DNA of 11,072 nt, taken from NCBI GenBank assembly GCA_039805565.1, contig JBDLTZ010000081.1:1-11072 (forward strand). Direction: 5' to 3'. The position numbers and the translations under genes are program-made. The notes under the pieces were generated by a model, which worked only from the letters and a program-made list of their open reading frames with translations, was not told where the DNA came from and did no database searches. The stretch is from CALJIC01 sp039805565 (GTDB lineage: Bacteria > Chloroflexota > Chloroflexia > Chloroflexales > Roseiflexaceae). Below, piece by piece: positions 4,118 to 11,072 of the stretch. Each line of letters opens with the position of its first letter. Within the stretch, counting starts at the first letter, position 1.

Positions 4118-6130
4118 ATGCCGTCATCCGCGAACCCCGAGACGAGCACCCCCACGAACGAGCAGCTGAGCGCCGAGGTCGCCGAGCTGCGGCGGGTGGA
4201 GGTGCAGCTGCGCGAGTCGCACGCGACGCTGGAGGCGCTGATCACTGCCTCGCCGCTGATGATCTTTGTGCTGGCCACCGACGGCACGGTGGAGCTGTGG
4301 AACCCGGCGGCCGAGCGGCTGTTCGGCTGGACGGCAGAGGAGATCATCGGGAAGCCGAACCCTATCGTGCCGGACGACAGGCAGGACAGCTTCCGCAAGC
4401 TGCGCGACCGGGTGATGCGCGGCGAGACCTTCACCAACGTCGAGAAGCGGCGATGGGCGAAGGACGGGACGCCGATCGACTTCAGCGTGGCGATCGCCCC
4501 GGTGCGCGGCGCGGACGGGCAGGTGCGCGCGATTATGGGCGTCCTGGCGGACATCGGCGAGCGCAAGCGGGCCGAGGCGGCGCTGCACGAGAGCGAGGAG
4601 CGCTACCGGCTGATCACCGAGAACACCGGCGACCTGATCGGGCTGCTGGACGAGGAGTGGCGCTACGTGTACGCCAGCCCGTCGTTCCGGCCGGTGCTGG
4701 GGCACGAGCCGGAGATGCTGCTGGGCCTCTCGGCAGTGGAGCACGTCCACCCGGACGACGCCGAGGCGGTGCTCGACCAGCTCACCTGGCTGACGACGCG
4801 CGGCTCGGGGCGGGCGAGCTTCCGCCACCGGCACACCGACGGCTCGTGGCGCTGGCTGGAGGCGCAGTACACCACGGTGCGGCGCGGCGAGCGGGAGCAG
4901 GTGGTGTGCGCCGCGCGCGACATCACCGAGCGCAAGCAGCTGGAGTCGCAGTTCCTCCAGGCGCAGAAAATGGAGAGCGTGGGGCGGCTGGCGAGCGGCA
5001 TCGCGCACGACTTCAACAATCTGCTGACGGCGATCATCGGGTACGCCGAGATGGCAGGGGACGCGATCCCCGAGGAGAACCTGGTGCAGGGGGACCTGCG
5101 CGAGATCCAGGAGGCCGCGCGGCGGGCGGCGAACCTGACGCGCCAGCTGCTGACCTTCTCGCGCCGGCAGGTGATCGACCTGCGCGTGCTGAACCTGAAC
5201 GGCGTGATCCGCTCGCTGGTGGGGCTGCTGGGGCGGCTGCTGGGCGAGCACATTGTGATCGAGCTGCGGCTGCCGGATGAGCTGTGGCCGGCGCGGGTGG
5301 ACCCGAGCCAGATCGAGCAGCTGCTGGTGAACCTGGCGGTGAACGCGCGCGACGCGATGCCGGACGGCGGGACGCTGACGATCGCGACGGAGAACGTGTT
5401 CGTCGAGCCACCGTACGGCCCGCTGCGCGCTGAGCTCGGGCACGGCCACTTCGTGCAGCTGATGGTGACCGACACTGGGGTGGGGATGACGGCCGAGGTG
5501 CAGGCGCACATCTTCGAGCCGTTCTTCACCACGAAGGGCATGGCGAGCGGCACCGGGCTGGGGCTGGCCACCTGCTACGGGATCGTGCAGCAGCACGGCG
5601 GCACGATCGAGGTGCAGAGCGAGGTCGGCCGAGGGACGGCGTTCAGCATCCGGATACCACGCGCCGCCGGGGTGCCCGAGGGGGACGAGGTCGCGGCGAA
5701 GGACACCGAGCCGCCGGGGGGGAGCGAGACGATCCTGATGGTGGAGGACGAGAGCGCGATCCGGCGGCTGGCGGGGCGCATCCTGCGCGGTCAGGGGTAC
5801 ACGGTGCTGGAGGCGGCCAACGGCGTCGAGGCGCTGCGGGTGGCGCAGGAGCACGCAGGCACGTGGATCGACCTGCTCCTGACGGACAGCGTGATGCCGC
5901 TGATGGGCGGCCGGGCGCTGGCGGAGGAGCTGGTGCGCCAGCGGCCCGAGATCAGGGTGCTGTTCACCTCGGGGTACACTGAGGGCGGGGTGGTGCCGCC
6001 CGAGGTGGTGCCGACTGAGATCGTGCTGCTGCCGAAGCCGTTCTCGCCCGAGGAGCTGCTGCACCGCGTGCGCCATGTGCTCGATGCCGGAGAGCGGCGT
6101 GGGGAAGGAGCGAGGGGCGATGCAGACTGA
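4118..6130 (+). CDS. Soluble hybrid histidine kinase, PAS-PAS-HisKA-HATPase-REC, 670 aa
   Basis: This sensor kinase is predicted to autophosphorylate on a histidine and pass phosphate to its own receiver domain. From the ATG at 4118, residues about 15-40 are a likely coiled coil, followed by PAS 1 (38-150) and PAS 2 (159-269), each ending in an I-x-E-R-K type linker. HisKA spans about 286-351, with His297 in GIAHDFNNLL. The ATPase has its N box in NLAVNARDAMPDGG (405-418), G1 DTGVGM (452-457), an F box IFEPFFTTK (465-473) and G2 GTGLGLA (478-484). The receiver (537-661) has acid-pocket Glu543/Asp544, phospho-acceptor Asp590 in TDSVMP, Thr617 and Lys640. All key residues are present. No transmembrane segment or output domain is seen, so it likely senses something in the cytoplasm and signals to another protein. 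GGAG (4108-4111) favours this ATG over the one at 4106. The open frame reaches back to a TTG at 3986, but that part overlaps the promoter. Confidence 0.92.
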   Translation: MPSSANPETSTPTNEQLSAEVAELRRVEVQLRESHATLEALITASPLMIFVLATDGTVELWNPAAERLFGWTAEEIIGKPNPIVPDDRQDSFRKLRDRVMRGETFTNVEKRRWAKDGTPIDFSVAIAPVRGADGQVRAIMGVLADIGERKRAEAALHESEERYRLITENTGDLIGLLDEEWRYVYASPSFRPVLGHEPEMLLGLSAVEHVHPDDAEAVLDQLTWLTTRGSGRASFRHRHTDGSWRWLEAQYTTVRRGEREQVVCAARDITERKQLESQFLQAQKMESVGRLASGIAHDFNNLLTAIIGYAEMAGDAIPEENLVQGDLREIQEAARRAANLTRQLLTFSRRQVIDLRVLNLNGVIRSLVGLLGRLLGEHIVIELRLPDELWPARVDPSQIEQLLVNLAVNARDAMPDGGTLTIATENVFVEPPYGPLRAELGHGHFVQLMVTDTGVGMTAEVQAHIFEPFFTTKGMASGTGLGLATCYGIVQQHGGTIEVQSEVGRGTAFSIRIPRAAGVPEGDEVAAKDTEPPGGSETILMVEDESAIRRLAGRILRGQGYTVLEAANGVEALRVAQEHAGTWIDLLLTDSVMPLMGGRALAEELVRQRPEIRVLFTSGYTEGGVVPPEVVPTEIVLLPKPFSPEELLHRVRHVLDAGERRGEGARGDAD

Positions 6131-7211
6131 TGCAACGGTGGCACTTCTGGTGGGGACGCGCCGCGGCGCATTCCTGCTCGAGAGCGATGGCCGGCGGGGG
6201 TCGTGGGAGATCCGCGGGCCGGCCTTCGCCGGGTGGAAGGTGCACCATCTGACGCGCGACCCGCGGGACGGCGCGCTCTACGCGTCGGTGGAGCAGGATC
6301 TGCGGGGCCTGAGCCGCTTGATGTGCTCGGAGGACATGGGCCGGACCTGGCAGGAGCTGGAGGGCCCGCGTCTGCCGGCGGGGGGCGCACCACGGGTCTG
6401 GCGGATCGCGGCCGGACACCCGGCCCGGCCGGGGGAGCTGTGGGCAGGGGTTGAGCCGGCCGGGCTGTTCCGCAGCGCGGACGGCGGGCGCTCGTGGGAG
6501 CCGGTGCACGGGCTGAACGAGCACCCCTCGCGCGCATCGTGGGTCTCGGGCGGCGGGGGCCTGATGCTGCACTCGATCATCCCGCACCCGGAGGACCCGG
6601 AGCGGTTGTACGCCGGCATCTCGATCGCCGGGGTACTGCGCTCCGACGACGGCGGCGCGACGTGGGCGCTGAAGAACCGCGGCGTGCCCCCATGGTACGA
6701 GCCGGGGGCGCAGGGGGGCTGGGAGGCGGGGGTGTGCGTCCACGCGCTGGCGCTGGTCGCGGGTGCGCCGGACACGCTCTACCAGCAAAACCACCTCGGC
6801 GTGTTCCGCTCAGAGGACGGCGGCGAGACGTGGCAGGAGGCGCACGAGGGCATGCCGACGCGCTTCGGCTTCCCGATTGCCGCAGAGCCGCCGCGCACGC
6901 TGTACGTGGTGCCGGAGGGGGCAGAGGACATGCGGTTCACGCCGGGAGGCGCGTTCGCGATCTACCGCTCGCGCGACGGCGGGCGGAGCTGGGAGCGCCT
7001 GACGCGCGGGCTCCCGGGGCGGCACGCCTACCTGAACGTGCTGCGCGGGGCGCTGGCGACAGACGGGCTTTCGCCGGGCGGGGTGTACGCCGGCACGAGC
7101 ACCGGGCAGCTGTTCGCCAGCCGGGACGAGGGGGAGAGCTGGGAGCTGGTCGCGCAGTTCCTGCCGCCGATCGCGTCGGTGGAGGCGGTGGTGCTGAGTA
7201 CGGCTTCTTGA
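6120..7211 (+). CDS. Asp-box (BNR-repeat) beta-propeller protein, sialidase-like, 363 aa
   Basis: Proteins of this type are often labelled exo-alpha-sialidase or WD40/YVTN/BNR-like, but no enzymatic role is shown. Six Asp-box motifs of the form S-x-D-x-G-x-(S/T)-W lie at about 70-77, 119-126, 175-182, 231-238, 284-291 and 334-341. That spacing suits a beta-propeller of six or seven blades. The N-terminal LLVGTRRGAFLLESD resembles a family of bacterial propellers found without signal peptides, and none is seen here, so the protein is probably cytoplasmic. I see no obvious sialidase arginine triad or FRIP motif, so sialidase activity is doubtful. The ATG at 6120 has AAGGAG (6105-6110) nine bases upstream, inside the kinase gene, and overlaps the kinase stop by 11 nt. 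An upstream in-frame GTG at 6075 would add 15 residues but lies deeper in the kinase gene. The overlap suggests co-translation. Confidence 0.85.
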   Translation: MQTDATVALLVGTRRGAFLLESDGRRGSWEIRGPAFAGWKVHHLTRDPRDGALYASVEQDLRGLSRLMCSEDMGRTWQELEGPRLPAGGAPRVWRIAAGHPARPGELWAGVEPAGLFRSADGGRSWEPVHGLNEHPSRASWVSGGGGLMLHSIIPHPEDPERLYAGISIAGVLRSDDGGATWALKNRGVPPWYEPGAQGGWEAGVCVHALALVAGAPDTLYQQNHLGVFRSEDGGETWQEAHEGMPTRFGFPIAAEPPRTLYVVPEGAEDMRFTPGGAFAIYRSRDGGRSWERLTRGLPGRHAYLNVLRGALATDGLSPGGVYAGTSTGQLFASRDEGESWELVAQFLPPIASVEAVVLSTAS

Positions 7212-7214
7212 GCC

Positions 7215-7276
7215 GTGAGCGCCGGGGAGCTCACAGGCCAGCGCCGCGTCACGTGCACCTCAGCGCTCATGGCCTG
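7215..7276. terminator. Stem-loops between convergent genes, possible bidirectional terminator
   Basis: The 76-bp gap between the propeller stop and the hutH stop holds two structures. GTGAGC (7215-7220) pairs with GCTCAC (7229-7234). CAGGCCAGCGC (7234-7244) pairs with GCGC (7263-7266) and TGGCCTG (7270-7276), with a 3-nt bulge. Neither has a T-run. A 10-bp direct repeat, CTCAGCGCTC, occurs at 7259-7268 and 7287-7296, the second copy covering the hutH stop codon. A terminator role is inferred mainly from position. Confidence 0.35.
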
Positions 7277-7287
7277 GCGCCCAGAAC

Positions 7288-8865
7288 TCAGCGCTCGCCC
7301 GCAAGCGCCTGGCCCACAGCGTCCGCGAGCGTGCCGTCGGCCACCATGCGGCGGGCGGCCTCGAGGTGCGGGTACATCAGCGCGTCCTCCGCCAGGAATG
7401 GCACGCGCGACCGAACGAGCGCGTAGGCCGCGGCGGTGCCCCTGCCGAGGGGCGTCCCCGCGCCGAGCCGCTGGAGGCGGAAGTCCACGCCCTGCGCAGC
7501 GCTCAGGAGCTCGATCGCCAGGATCTGCTCCACGTTGTCGAGGATGGCGCGGGCCTTGAGCGCGGCCGTGCACCCCATACTGACGTGGTCCTCGACGTTG
7601 GCCGAGGTGGGGATGGTGTCGACGCTGGCGGGGTGGGCGAGCACCTTGCACTCGGTGGCAAGAGCGGCCGCGGTGTACTGCGCGATCATGAAGCCCGAGT
7701 TGAGGCCGCCGGCCGGCGTGAGGAAGGCCGGCAGCGCGTGCGTGTTCGAGGCCTCGTCGATCAGGCGGGCGACGCGGCGCTCGGAAATGTTGCCGAGCTC
7801 GGCCACCGCCAAGCCGAGGTAGTCCATAGCGATCGCCAGCGGCTCACCGTGGAAGTTGCCGCCCGAGAGCACCTCGACCGCACCGGTGGCCTCATCCACG
7901 AACAGCAGCGGGTTGTCGGTGACGGCGTTGAGCTCGATCTCGAAGACCCAGCGGGCGTAGGCGATCGCGTCACGCGCGGCGCCGTGGACCTGCGGGATGC
8001 AGCGCAGCGTGTAGGCGTCCTGCACATCAGGGGATCCGCGCGGGCGAGTGAGGCCGCTGCCAGCCAGGAGGGCGCGCAGGGCGGCGGCACACTCCTGCTG
8101 GCGCGGGAAGGGGCGCAGCGCGTGGATGCGGGCGTCGAAGGCCAGCTCGGTGCCGTTGAGCGCCTCGAGCGTGAGGCACCCGGCGGCGTCGGCGGTGCGG
8201 CTGAGCCGCTCGGCGCGCACCGTCTCCAGCACCCCCAGGGCGCACATCACCGCGGTGCCGTTCGTAAGGGCCAGGCCCTCCTTGGCCGCCAGGACAGTGG
8301 GGCGCAGCCCGGCGCGGCGCAGGGCCTCGGCGGCGGGCACGCGCTCACCACGGTACTCGGCCTCGCCCTCGCCGATCAGGGGGAGCGACATGTGCGCGAG
8401 CGGCGCGAGGTCCCCGCTCGCGCCGAGCGACCCCTTCTGGGGCACGACGGGGTGGACGCCAGCGTTGAGCAGGTCCAGGAGCAGGTCAAGGGTTTCCAGG
8501 CGCACGCCAGAGTGACCGCGGGCGAGGGTGTTGGTGCGGATGAGCATGATCGCGCGCGTGGTGGGCGTATCGAAGGGCTGGCCCACCCCCACAGCGTGGC
8601 TGAGGAGGATGTTGCGCTGCAGCCGCTCGACCTGGTCGCGGGCGATCACACGGTCCTTGAAGGCGCCGAAGCCGGTGGTGATGCCGTAGGCGACCGTGCC
8701 CTGGGCGAGCAGCTCCTGCACGGCGTCGGCGGCGCGGGCCACGCGGGCGCGGGCGGCGGGGGCGAGGGCCACACAGGGGAAGCCTGGCCGCCCCGAGGCC
8801 ACGGCACAGACCTGCTCGAAGGTGAGCGAGGCGCCGTCTAGGATAATCTGCTGGTCGTCACTCAT
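7288..8865 (-). CDS. hutH: Histidine ammonia-lyase (histidase), 525 aa
   Basis: This enzyme removes ammonia from L-histidine to give urocanate, the first step of histidine degradation, in the cytoplasm and normally as a tetramer. Its electrophilic MIO group forms by itself from Ala149-Ser150-Gly151, within GSLGASGDLAPLAHMSL. Tyr60 in YGITTGFGAF matches the catalytic tyrosine loop of the family. Other family sequences are YTLRCIPQVHGA, SGGNFHGEPLA, NTHALPAFL and SAAQGVDFR. The length is slightly above the usual 500-510 residues. The ATG at 8865 has GGAGG (8871-8875) five bases upstream, inside hutI, and the two genes overlap by 8 nt (ATGAGTGA). This is the last gene of the operon seen here; it converges on the propeller gene. 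Phenylalanine or tyrosine ammonia-lyase is unlikely given the hut neighbours. Confidence 0.97.
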   Translation of the reverse strand: MSDDQQIILDGASLTFEQVCAVASGRPGFPCVALAPAARARVARAADAVQELLAQGTVAYGITTGFGAFKDRVIARDQVERLQRNILLSHAVGVGQPFDTPTTRAIMLIRTNTLARGHSGVRLETLDLLLDLLNAGVHPVVPQKGSLGASGDLAPLAHMSLPLIGEGEAEYRGERVPAAEALRRAGLRPTVLAAKEGLALTNGTAVMCALGVLETVRAERLSRTADAAGCLTLEALNGTELAFDARIHALRPFPRQQECAAALRALLAGSGLTRPRGSPDVQDAYTLRCIPQVHGAARDAIAYARWVFEIELNAVTDNPLLFVDEATGAVEVLSGGNFHGEPLAIAMDYLGLAVAELGNISERRVARLIDEASNTHALPAFLTPAGGLNSGFMIAQYTAAALATECKVLAHPASVDTIPTSANVEDHVSMGCTAALKARAILDNVEQILAIELLSAAQGVDFRLQRLGAGTPLGRGTAAAYALVRSRVPFLAEDALMYPHLEAARRMVADGTLADAVGQALAGER

Positions 8866-10141
8866 GGTCTCCTCCCACCACCACGTGGCCCTGCTTGACC
8901 ACCATCGCTACCGCGCTGCCGCCGAACTCGTACATCAGGCGCCGCTCGTCGGGCGCGTCGAGGATGAGGAGATCGGCCTGCTTCCCTGGCTCGAGCGAGC
9001 CGACACGGCTCCCGAGGCCGATGGCGTGCGCGGCGTTCACGGTTGCGGCCACCAGCGCCTCAGCCGGGAGCAGGCGCTGGTAGCGGCAGGCGATCGCCAT
9101 CGCAAGCTGCATCGAGGGGCAGGGCGCGGAGCCGGGGTTGATGTCAGTGGTGAGCGCCACCGCGGCGCCGGCGTCTACCATCGCCCGCGCGTCGGCGTAG
9201 CGCGTCCCGCCAAGGTTGAATGTGACAGTCGGGATGACGACAGCGACCGTATCCGACGACGCCAGCAGCGCGATGTCCTCCGCGCTCGTTACGTCAAGAT
9301 GGTCGACCGACACCGCCCCGAGCTCCAGCGCCATACGGAGCCCGCCAAGCGCATTGAACTCGTCGACATGGGCTTTGAGCGGCAGGCCGAGGGCGCGGGC
9401 CGCCTCCAGCACCCGCCGGGACTGGCCCAGGTTGAAGGCGCCGCGCTCGCAAAAAACGTCAGCGAACAAGGGCCGGCCGTCGGCGGCGAAGCGCGAGGCG
9501 CGGTACCAGGCAGCGGCTGCGGGCAACATCTCCTCGGCGACCAGGTCCACGTAGCTCTCGGGGCGGTCACGGTGCTCGGGCGGGACGGCGTGGGCGCCGA
9601 GGAACGTCGGCACAAGCTCCAGGGGCTGCGCGGCGTCGAGCACGGCGATCGCCTCAAGCTGGCGGAGCTCGGCGGCGGTGTCGAGGCCGTATCCGGTCTT
9701 GGCCTCGGCGGTGGTGGTGCCGAGGCGCAGCATCTGCGCGAGGCGCGGCAGGGTCTCACCTACCATGCGCTCGACAGATGCCGAGCGGGTGGCGCGTACC
9801 GTGGAGAGGATGCCGCCGCCGGCCGCCGCGATCTCCTGGTAGGTGGCGCCGGCAATGCGCTGCTCGAACTCGGCGGCGCGGTCGCCGCAGTAGACCACGT
9901 GGGTGTGCGGGTCCACCAGGCCGGGGCAGACGGCGCGGCCCGCGGCGTCGATCTCGCGGGCGGCTATGTAGCGGGCGCGCAGCTCGGCGCTCGGGCCAAC
10001 GGCCACGATGCGCCCGCCAGACACCGCCACCGCCCCATGCTCGATCAGCCCCACGTCGCGCATGGCGTGGCCGCGGCGGGGGCCGGGTGGCCCGGCACAC
10101 GTGACGAGGCGGCCTGAGTGGACGAGCAGATCGATATTCAT
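8858..10141 (-). CDS. hutI: Imidazolonepropionase, 427 aa
   Basis: HutI hydrolyses 4-imidazolone-5-propionate to N-formimino-L-glutamate, the third step of histidine degradation. It is a metal-dependent amidohydrolase of the cytoplasm. The metal ligands expected for the family are visible: His79 and His81 in PGLVDPHTHVVYCGDR, His258 in KAHVDEF and Asp333 in TTDINPGSAP. Further signatures are EAKTGYGLD (146-154), TFLGAHAVPPEH (179-190) and the closing GSLEPGKQADLLILD segment. The length is normal. The ATG at 10141 fits where homologues start, although its ribosome-binding site is weak (AGAAG). An in-frame GTG at 10192 overlaps the hutU stop and would add 17 residues, MKALVGRFGGASPPEET, encoded across a hairpin. 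The gene overlaps hutH by 8 nt and follows hutU by 47 nt. Confidence 0.96.
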   Translation of the reverse strand: MNIDLLVHSGRLVTCAGPPGPRRGHAMRDVGLIEHGAVAVSGGRIVAVGPSAELRARYIAAREIDAAGRAVCPGLVDPHTHVVYCGDRAAEFEQRIAGATYQEIAAAGGGILSTVRATRSASVERMVGETLPRLAQMLRLGTTTAEAKTGYGLDTAAELRQLEAIAVLDAAQPLELVPTFLGAHAVPPEHRDRPESYVDLVAEEMLPAAAAWYRASRFAADGRPLFADVFCERGAFNLGQSRRVLEAARALGLPLKAHVDEFNALGGLRMALELGAVSVDHLDVTSAEDIALLASSDTVAVVIPTVTFNLGGTRYADARAMVDAGAAVALTTDINPGSAPCPSMQLAMAIACRYQRLLPAEALVAATVNAAHAIGLGSRVGSLEPGKQADLLILDAPDERRLMYEFGGSAVAMVVKQGHVVVGGDHE

Positions 10142-10150
10142 TGTTTCTTC

Positions 10151-10169
10151 TGGAGGGCTTGCCCCTCCA
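10151..10169 (-). repeat. Dispersed hairpin element, copy B, between hutU and hutI
   Basis: TGGAGGG (10151-10157) and CCCTCCA (10163-10169) form a perfect 7-bp stem with a 5-nt loop, 10 nt upstream of the hutI ATG. On the minus strand it aligns with the hairpin at 2452-2481, and its AGAAACA tail matches that of 2497-2515. In the message, one arm carries GGAGGGG, which resembles a ribosome-binding site and would be hidden in the stem. Confidence 0.6.
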
Positions 10170-10188
10170 AACCTCCCTACAAGCGCCT

Positions 10189-11072
10189 TCACAGCATAGG
10201 GATGTCCACACCGTGCGCGCGGGCGAAGGCGACCGCCTCGGGGTAGCCGGCGTCCGCGTGGCGGGCCACGCCCATGCCCGGGTCGGTGGTGAGGACGCGC
10301 TCGATGCGGCGGGCGGCCTCGGCGGTGCCGTCGGCGACGATCACCTGGCCGGCGTGCATGCTGTAGCCGATGCCGACGCCGCCGCCGTGGTGGATGCTGA
10401 CCCAGGTCGCGCCGCCCACCGCGTTGACGAGAGCGTTGAGCAGCGGCCAGTCGGCAATTGCATCTGAGCCATCGCGCATAGACTCGGTCTCGCGGTTCGG
10501 GCTGGCGACCGAGCCGCTGTCGAGGTGGTCGCGGCCGATGACGATCGGGGCGCGCAGCTCGCCGCTCGCGACCATCTGGTTGAAGCGCAGCCCGGCGCGC
10601 GCCCGCTGGCCGTAGCCGAGCCAGCAGATGCGGGCGGGGAGGCCCTGGAAGGCGACCTGGTCGCGGGCCATCTCCAGCCAGCGGCGCAGGTGGGCGTCCT
10701 CGGGGAACAGCTCCAGCACCGCACGGTCGGTCGCGTAGATGTCCTCTGAGTCGCCGGAGAGTGCCACCCAGCGGAAGGGACCCTTGCCCTCGCAGAAGAG
10801 CGGCCGGATGTAGGCCGGGACGAAGCCAGGGTAGCTGAAGGCATCAGGCACGCCGGCCTCGAGCGCGCGCTGGCGCAGGTTGTTGCCGTAGTCGAAGACC
10901 ACGCTGCCGCGCTCACGCCAGCCGAGCATGGCGCGGACGTGCGCGGCGATCGAGTCGAGCGCACGGCGGCGGTAGGCGTCGGGGTCGCGCTCGCGCAGGG
11001 CGGCGGCCTCTGCCACACTCAGACCGACCGGCACATAGCCGTAGAGCAGGTCGTGGGCGCTGGTCTGGTCGG
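10189..11072 (-). CDS. hutU: Urocanate hydratase (urocanase), C-terminal half, cut by the window edge
   Basis: HutU adds water to urocanate to give 4-imidazolone-5-propionate, using tightly bound NAD as an electrophile. About 293 codons are visible; the full protein is near 550 residues, so the N-terminal half lies beyond the right edge. The frame runs open to the edge with DQTSAHD, typical of urocanase. Other hallmarks are GKGPFRWVALSGD, LPARICWLGYGQRARAGL, IGRDHLDSGSVASPNRETE, GGATWVSIHHGGGVGIGYS and DPGMGVARHADAGY. The Cys at 10624-10626, in ARICWLGYG, lies where I recall the essential active-site cysteine. The GTG at 11034 is an internal codon, not the start. It is the first hut gene of those visible; any hut regulator, transporter or later-step gene would lie outside the window. 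Confidence 0.97.
   Translation of the reverse strand, partial: DQTSAHDLLYGYVPVGLSVAEAAALRERDPDAYRRRALDSIAAHVRAMLGWRERGSVVFDYGNNLRQRALEAGVPDAFSYPGFVPAYIRPLFCEGKGPFRWVALSGDSEDIYATDRAVLELFPEDAHLRRWLEMARDQVAFQGLPARICWLGYGQRARAGLRFNQMVASGELRAPIVIGRDHLDSGSVASPNRETESMRDGSDAIADWPLLNALVNAVGGATWVSIHHGGGVGIGYSMHAGQVIVADGTAEAARRIERVLTTDPGMGVARHADAGYPEAVAFARAHGVDIPML

Noticed and set aside
4124..6076. 650-codon minus-strand frame opposite the kinase
   Set aside because: His/Arg/Pro/Leu-rich translation with no domain; the sense strand has a complete set of kinase motifs. I gave it thought because of its length, but length alone is weak evidence at this GC content.
7028..7270. Minus-strand ATG at 7270 opening a frame after hutH (MSAEVHVTRRW)
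   Set aside because: No ribosome-binding site, no recognised family, and it runs antisense into the propeller gene.
7366..8841. 491-codon plus-strand frame opposite hutH
   Set aside because: Gly/Ala/Arg-rich antisense of a firmly identified hutH.
8696..10117. 473-codon plus-strand frame opposite hutI
   Set aside because: Antisense of a firmly identified hutI with no domain of its own.
10189..11034. GTG at 11034 as the start of a short 281-residue urocanase
   Set aside because: The frame continues open to the window edge with typical urocanase sequence, so this is an internal codon of a truncated full-length gene.
1..11072. tRNA, rRNA, CRISPR array, insertion sequence or defence system
   Set aside because: I looked for cloverleaf arms, regularly spaced repeats, transposase or nuclease motifs and terminal repeats and saw none. 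The repeats present are heptamers and single hairpins.

Overview
The window is GC-rich (around 70% by eye) bacterial DNA. It carries eight genes I can support, no RNA genes, no insertion sequence and no CRISPR array. The organism is probably a member of the Chloroflexota, near the Roseiflexus/Kouleothrix group. This rests on the type of the first hypothetical protein, the short tandem heptamer repeats and dispersed GC hairpins between genes, and general gene style. It is an inference, not a proven assignment.

Layout. (1) 1-1261: a plus-strand conserved hypothetical protein (29-1042) behind an extended -10-like sequence, then a short stretch with a possible gene remnant and a strong stem-loop. 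(2) 1262-3881: three minus-strand genes, read right to left: a trans-aconitate 2-methyltransferase-like gene (tam), a SlyD-like FKBP prolyl isomerase, and a D-2-hydroxyacid dehydrogenase. Two of the three have a heptamer repeat array just upstream of their Shine-Dalgarno sequence. The 315-bp gap between the isomerase and the dehydrogenase holds GC hairpins. (3) 3882-4117: a divergent control region with a perfect 8-bp inverted repeat. (4) 4118-7211: a plus-strand pair overlapping by 11 nt, a soluble hybrid histidine kinase (PAS-PAS-HisKA-HATPase-REC) and a six-Asp-box beta-propeller protein. (5) 7288-11072: a minus-strand histidine-utilisation operon transcribed hutU, hutI, hutH, with hutU cut by the window edge.

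How the genes work together. HutH deaminates histidine to urocanate, HutU hydrates urocanate to imidazolonepropionate, and HutI opens the ring to N-formimino-glutamate. These are the first three steps of histidine degradation, in one tightly packed operon. The kinase and propeller are probably co-transcribed, but their signal and output are unknown. The other genes look like single housekeeping or accessory functions.

I see no convincing undescribed defence or mobile system. The least explained items are the 337-residue hypothetical protein, the kinase-propeller pair, the operator-like inverted repeat, the two leader heptamer arrays, and a family of similarly oriented hairpins, one copy of which sits between hutU and hutI.
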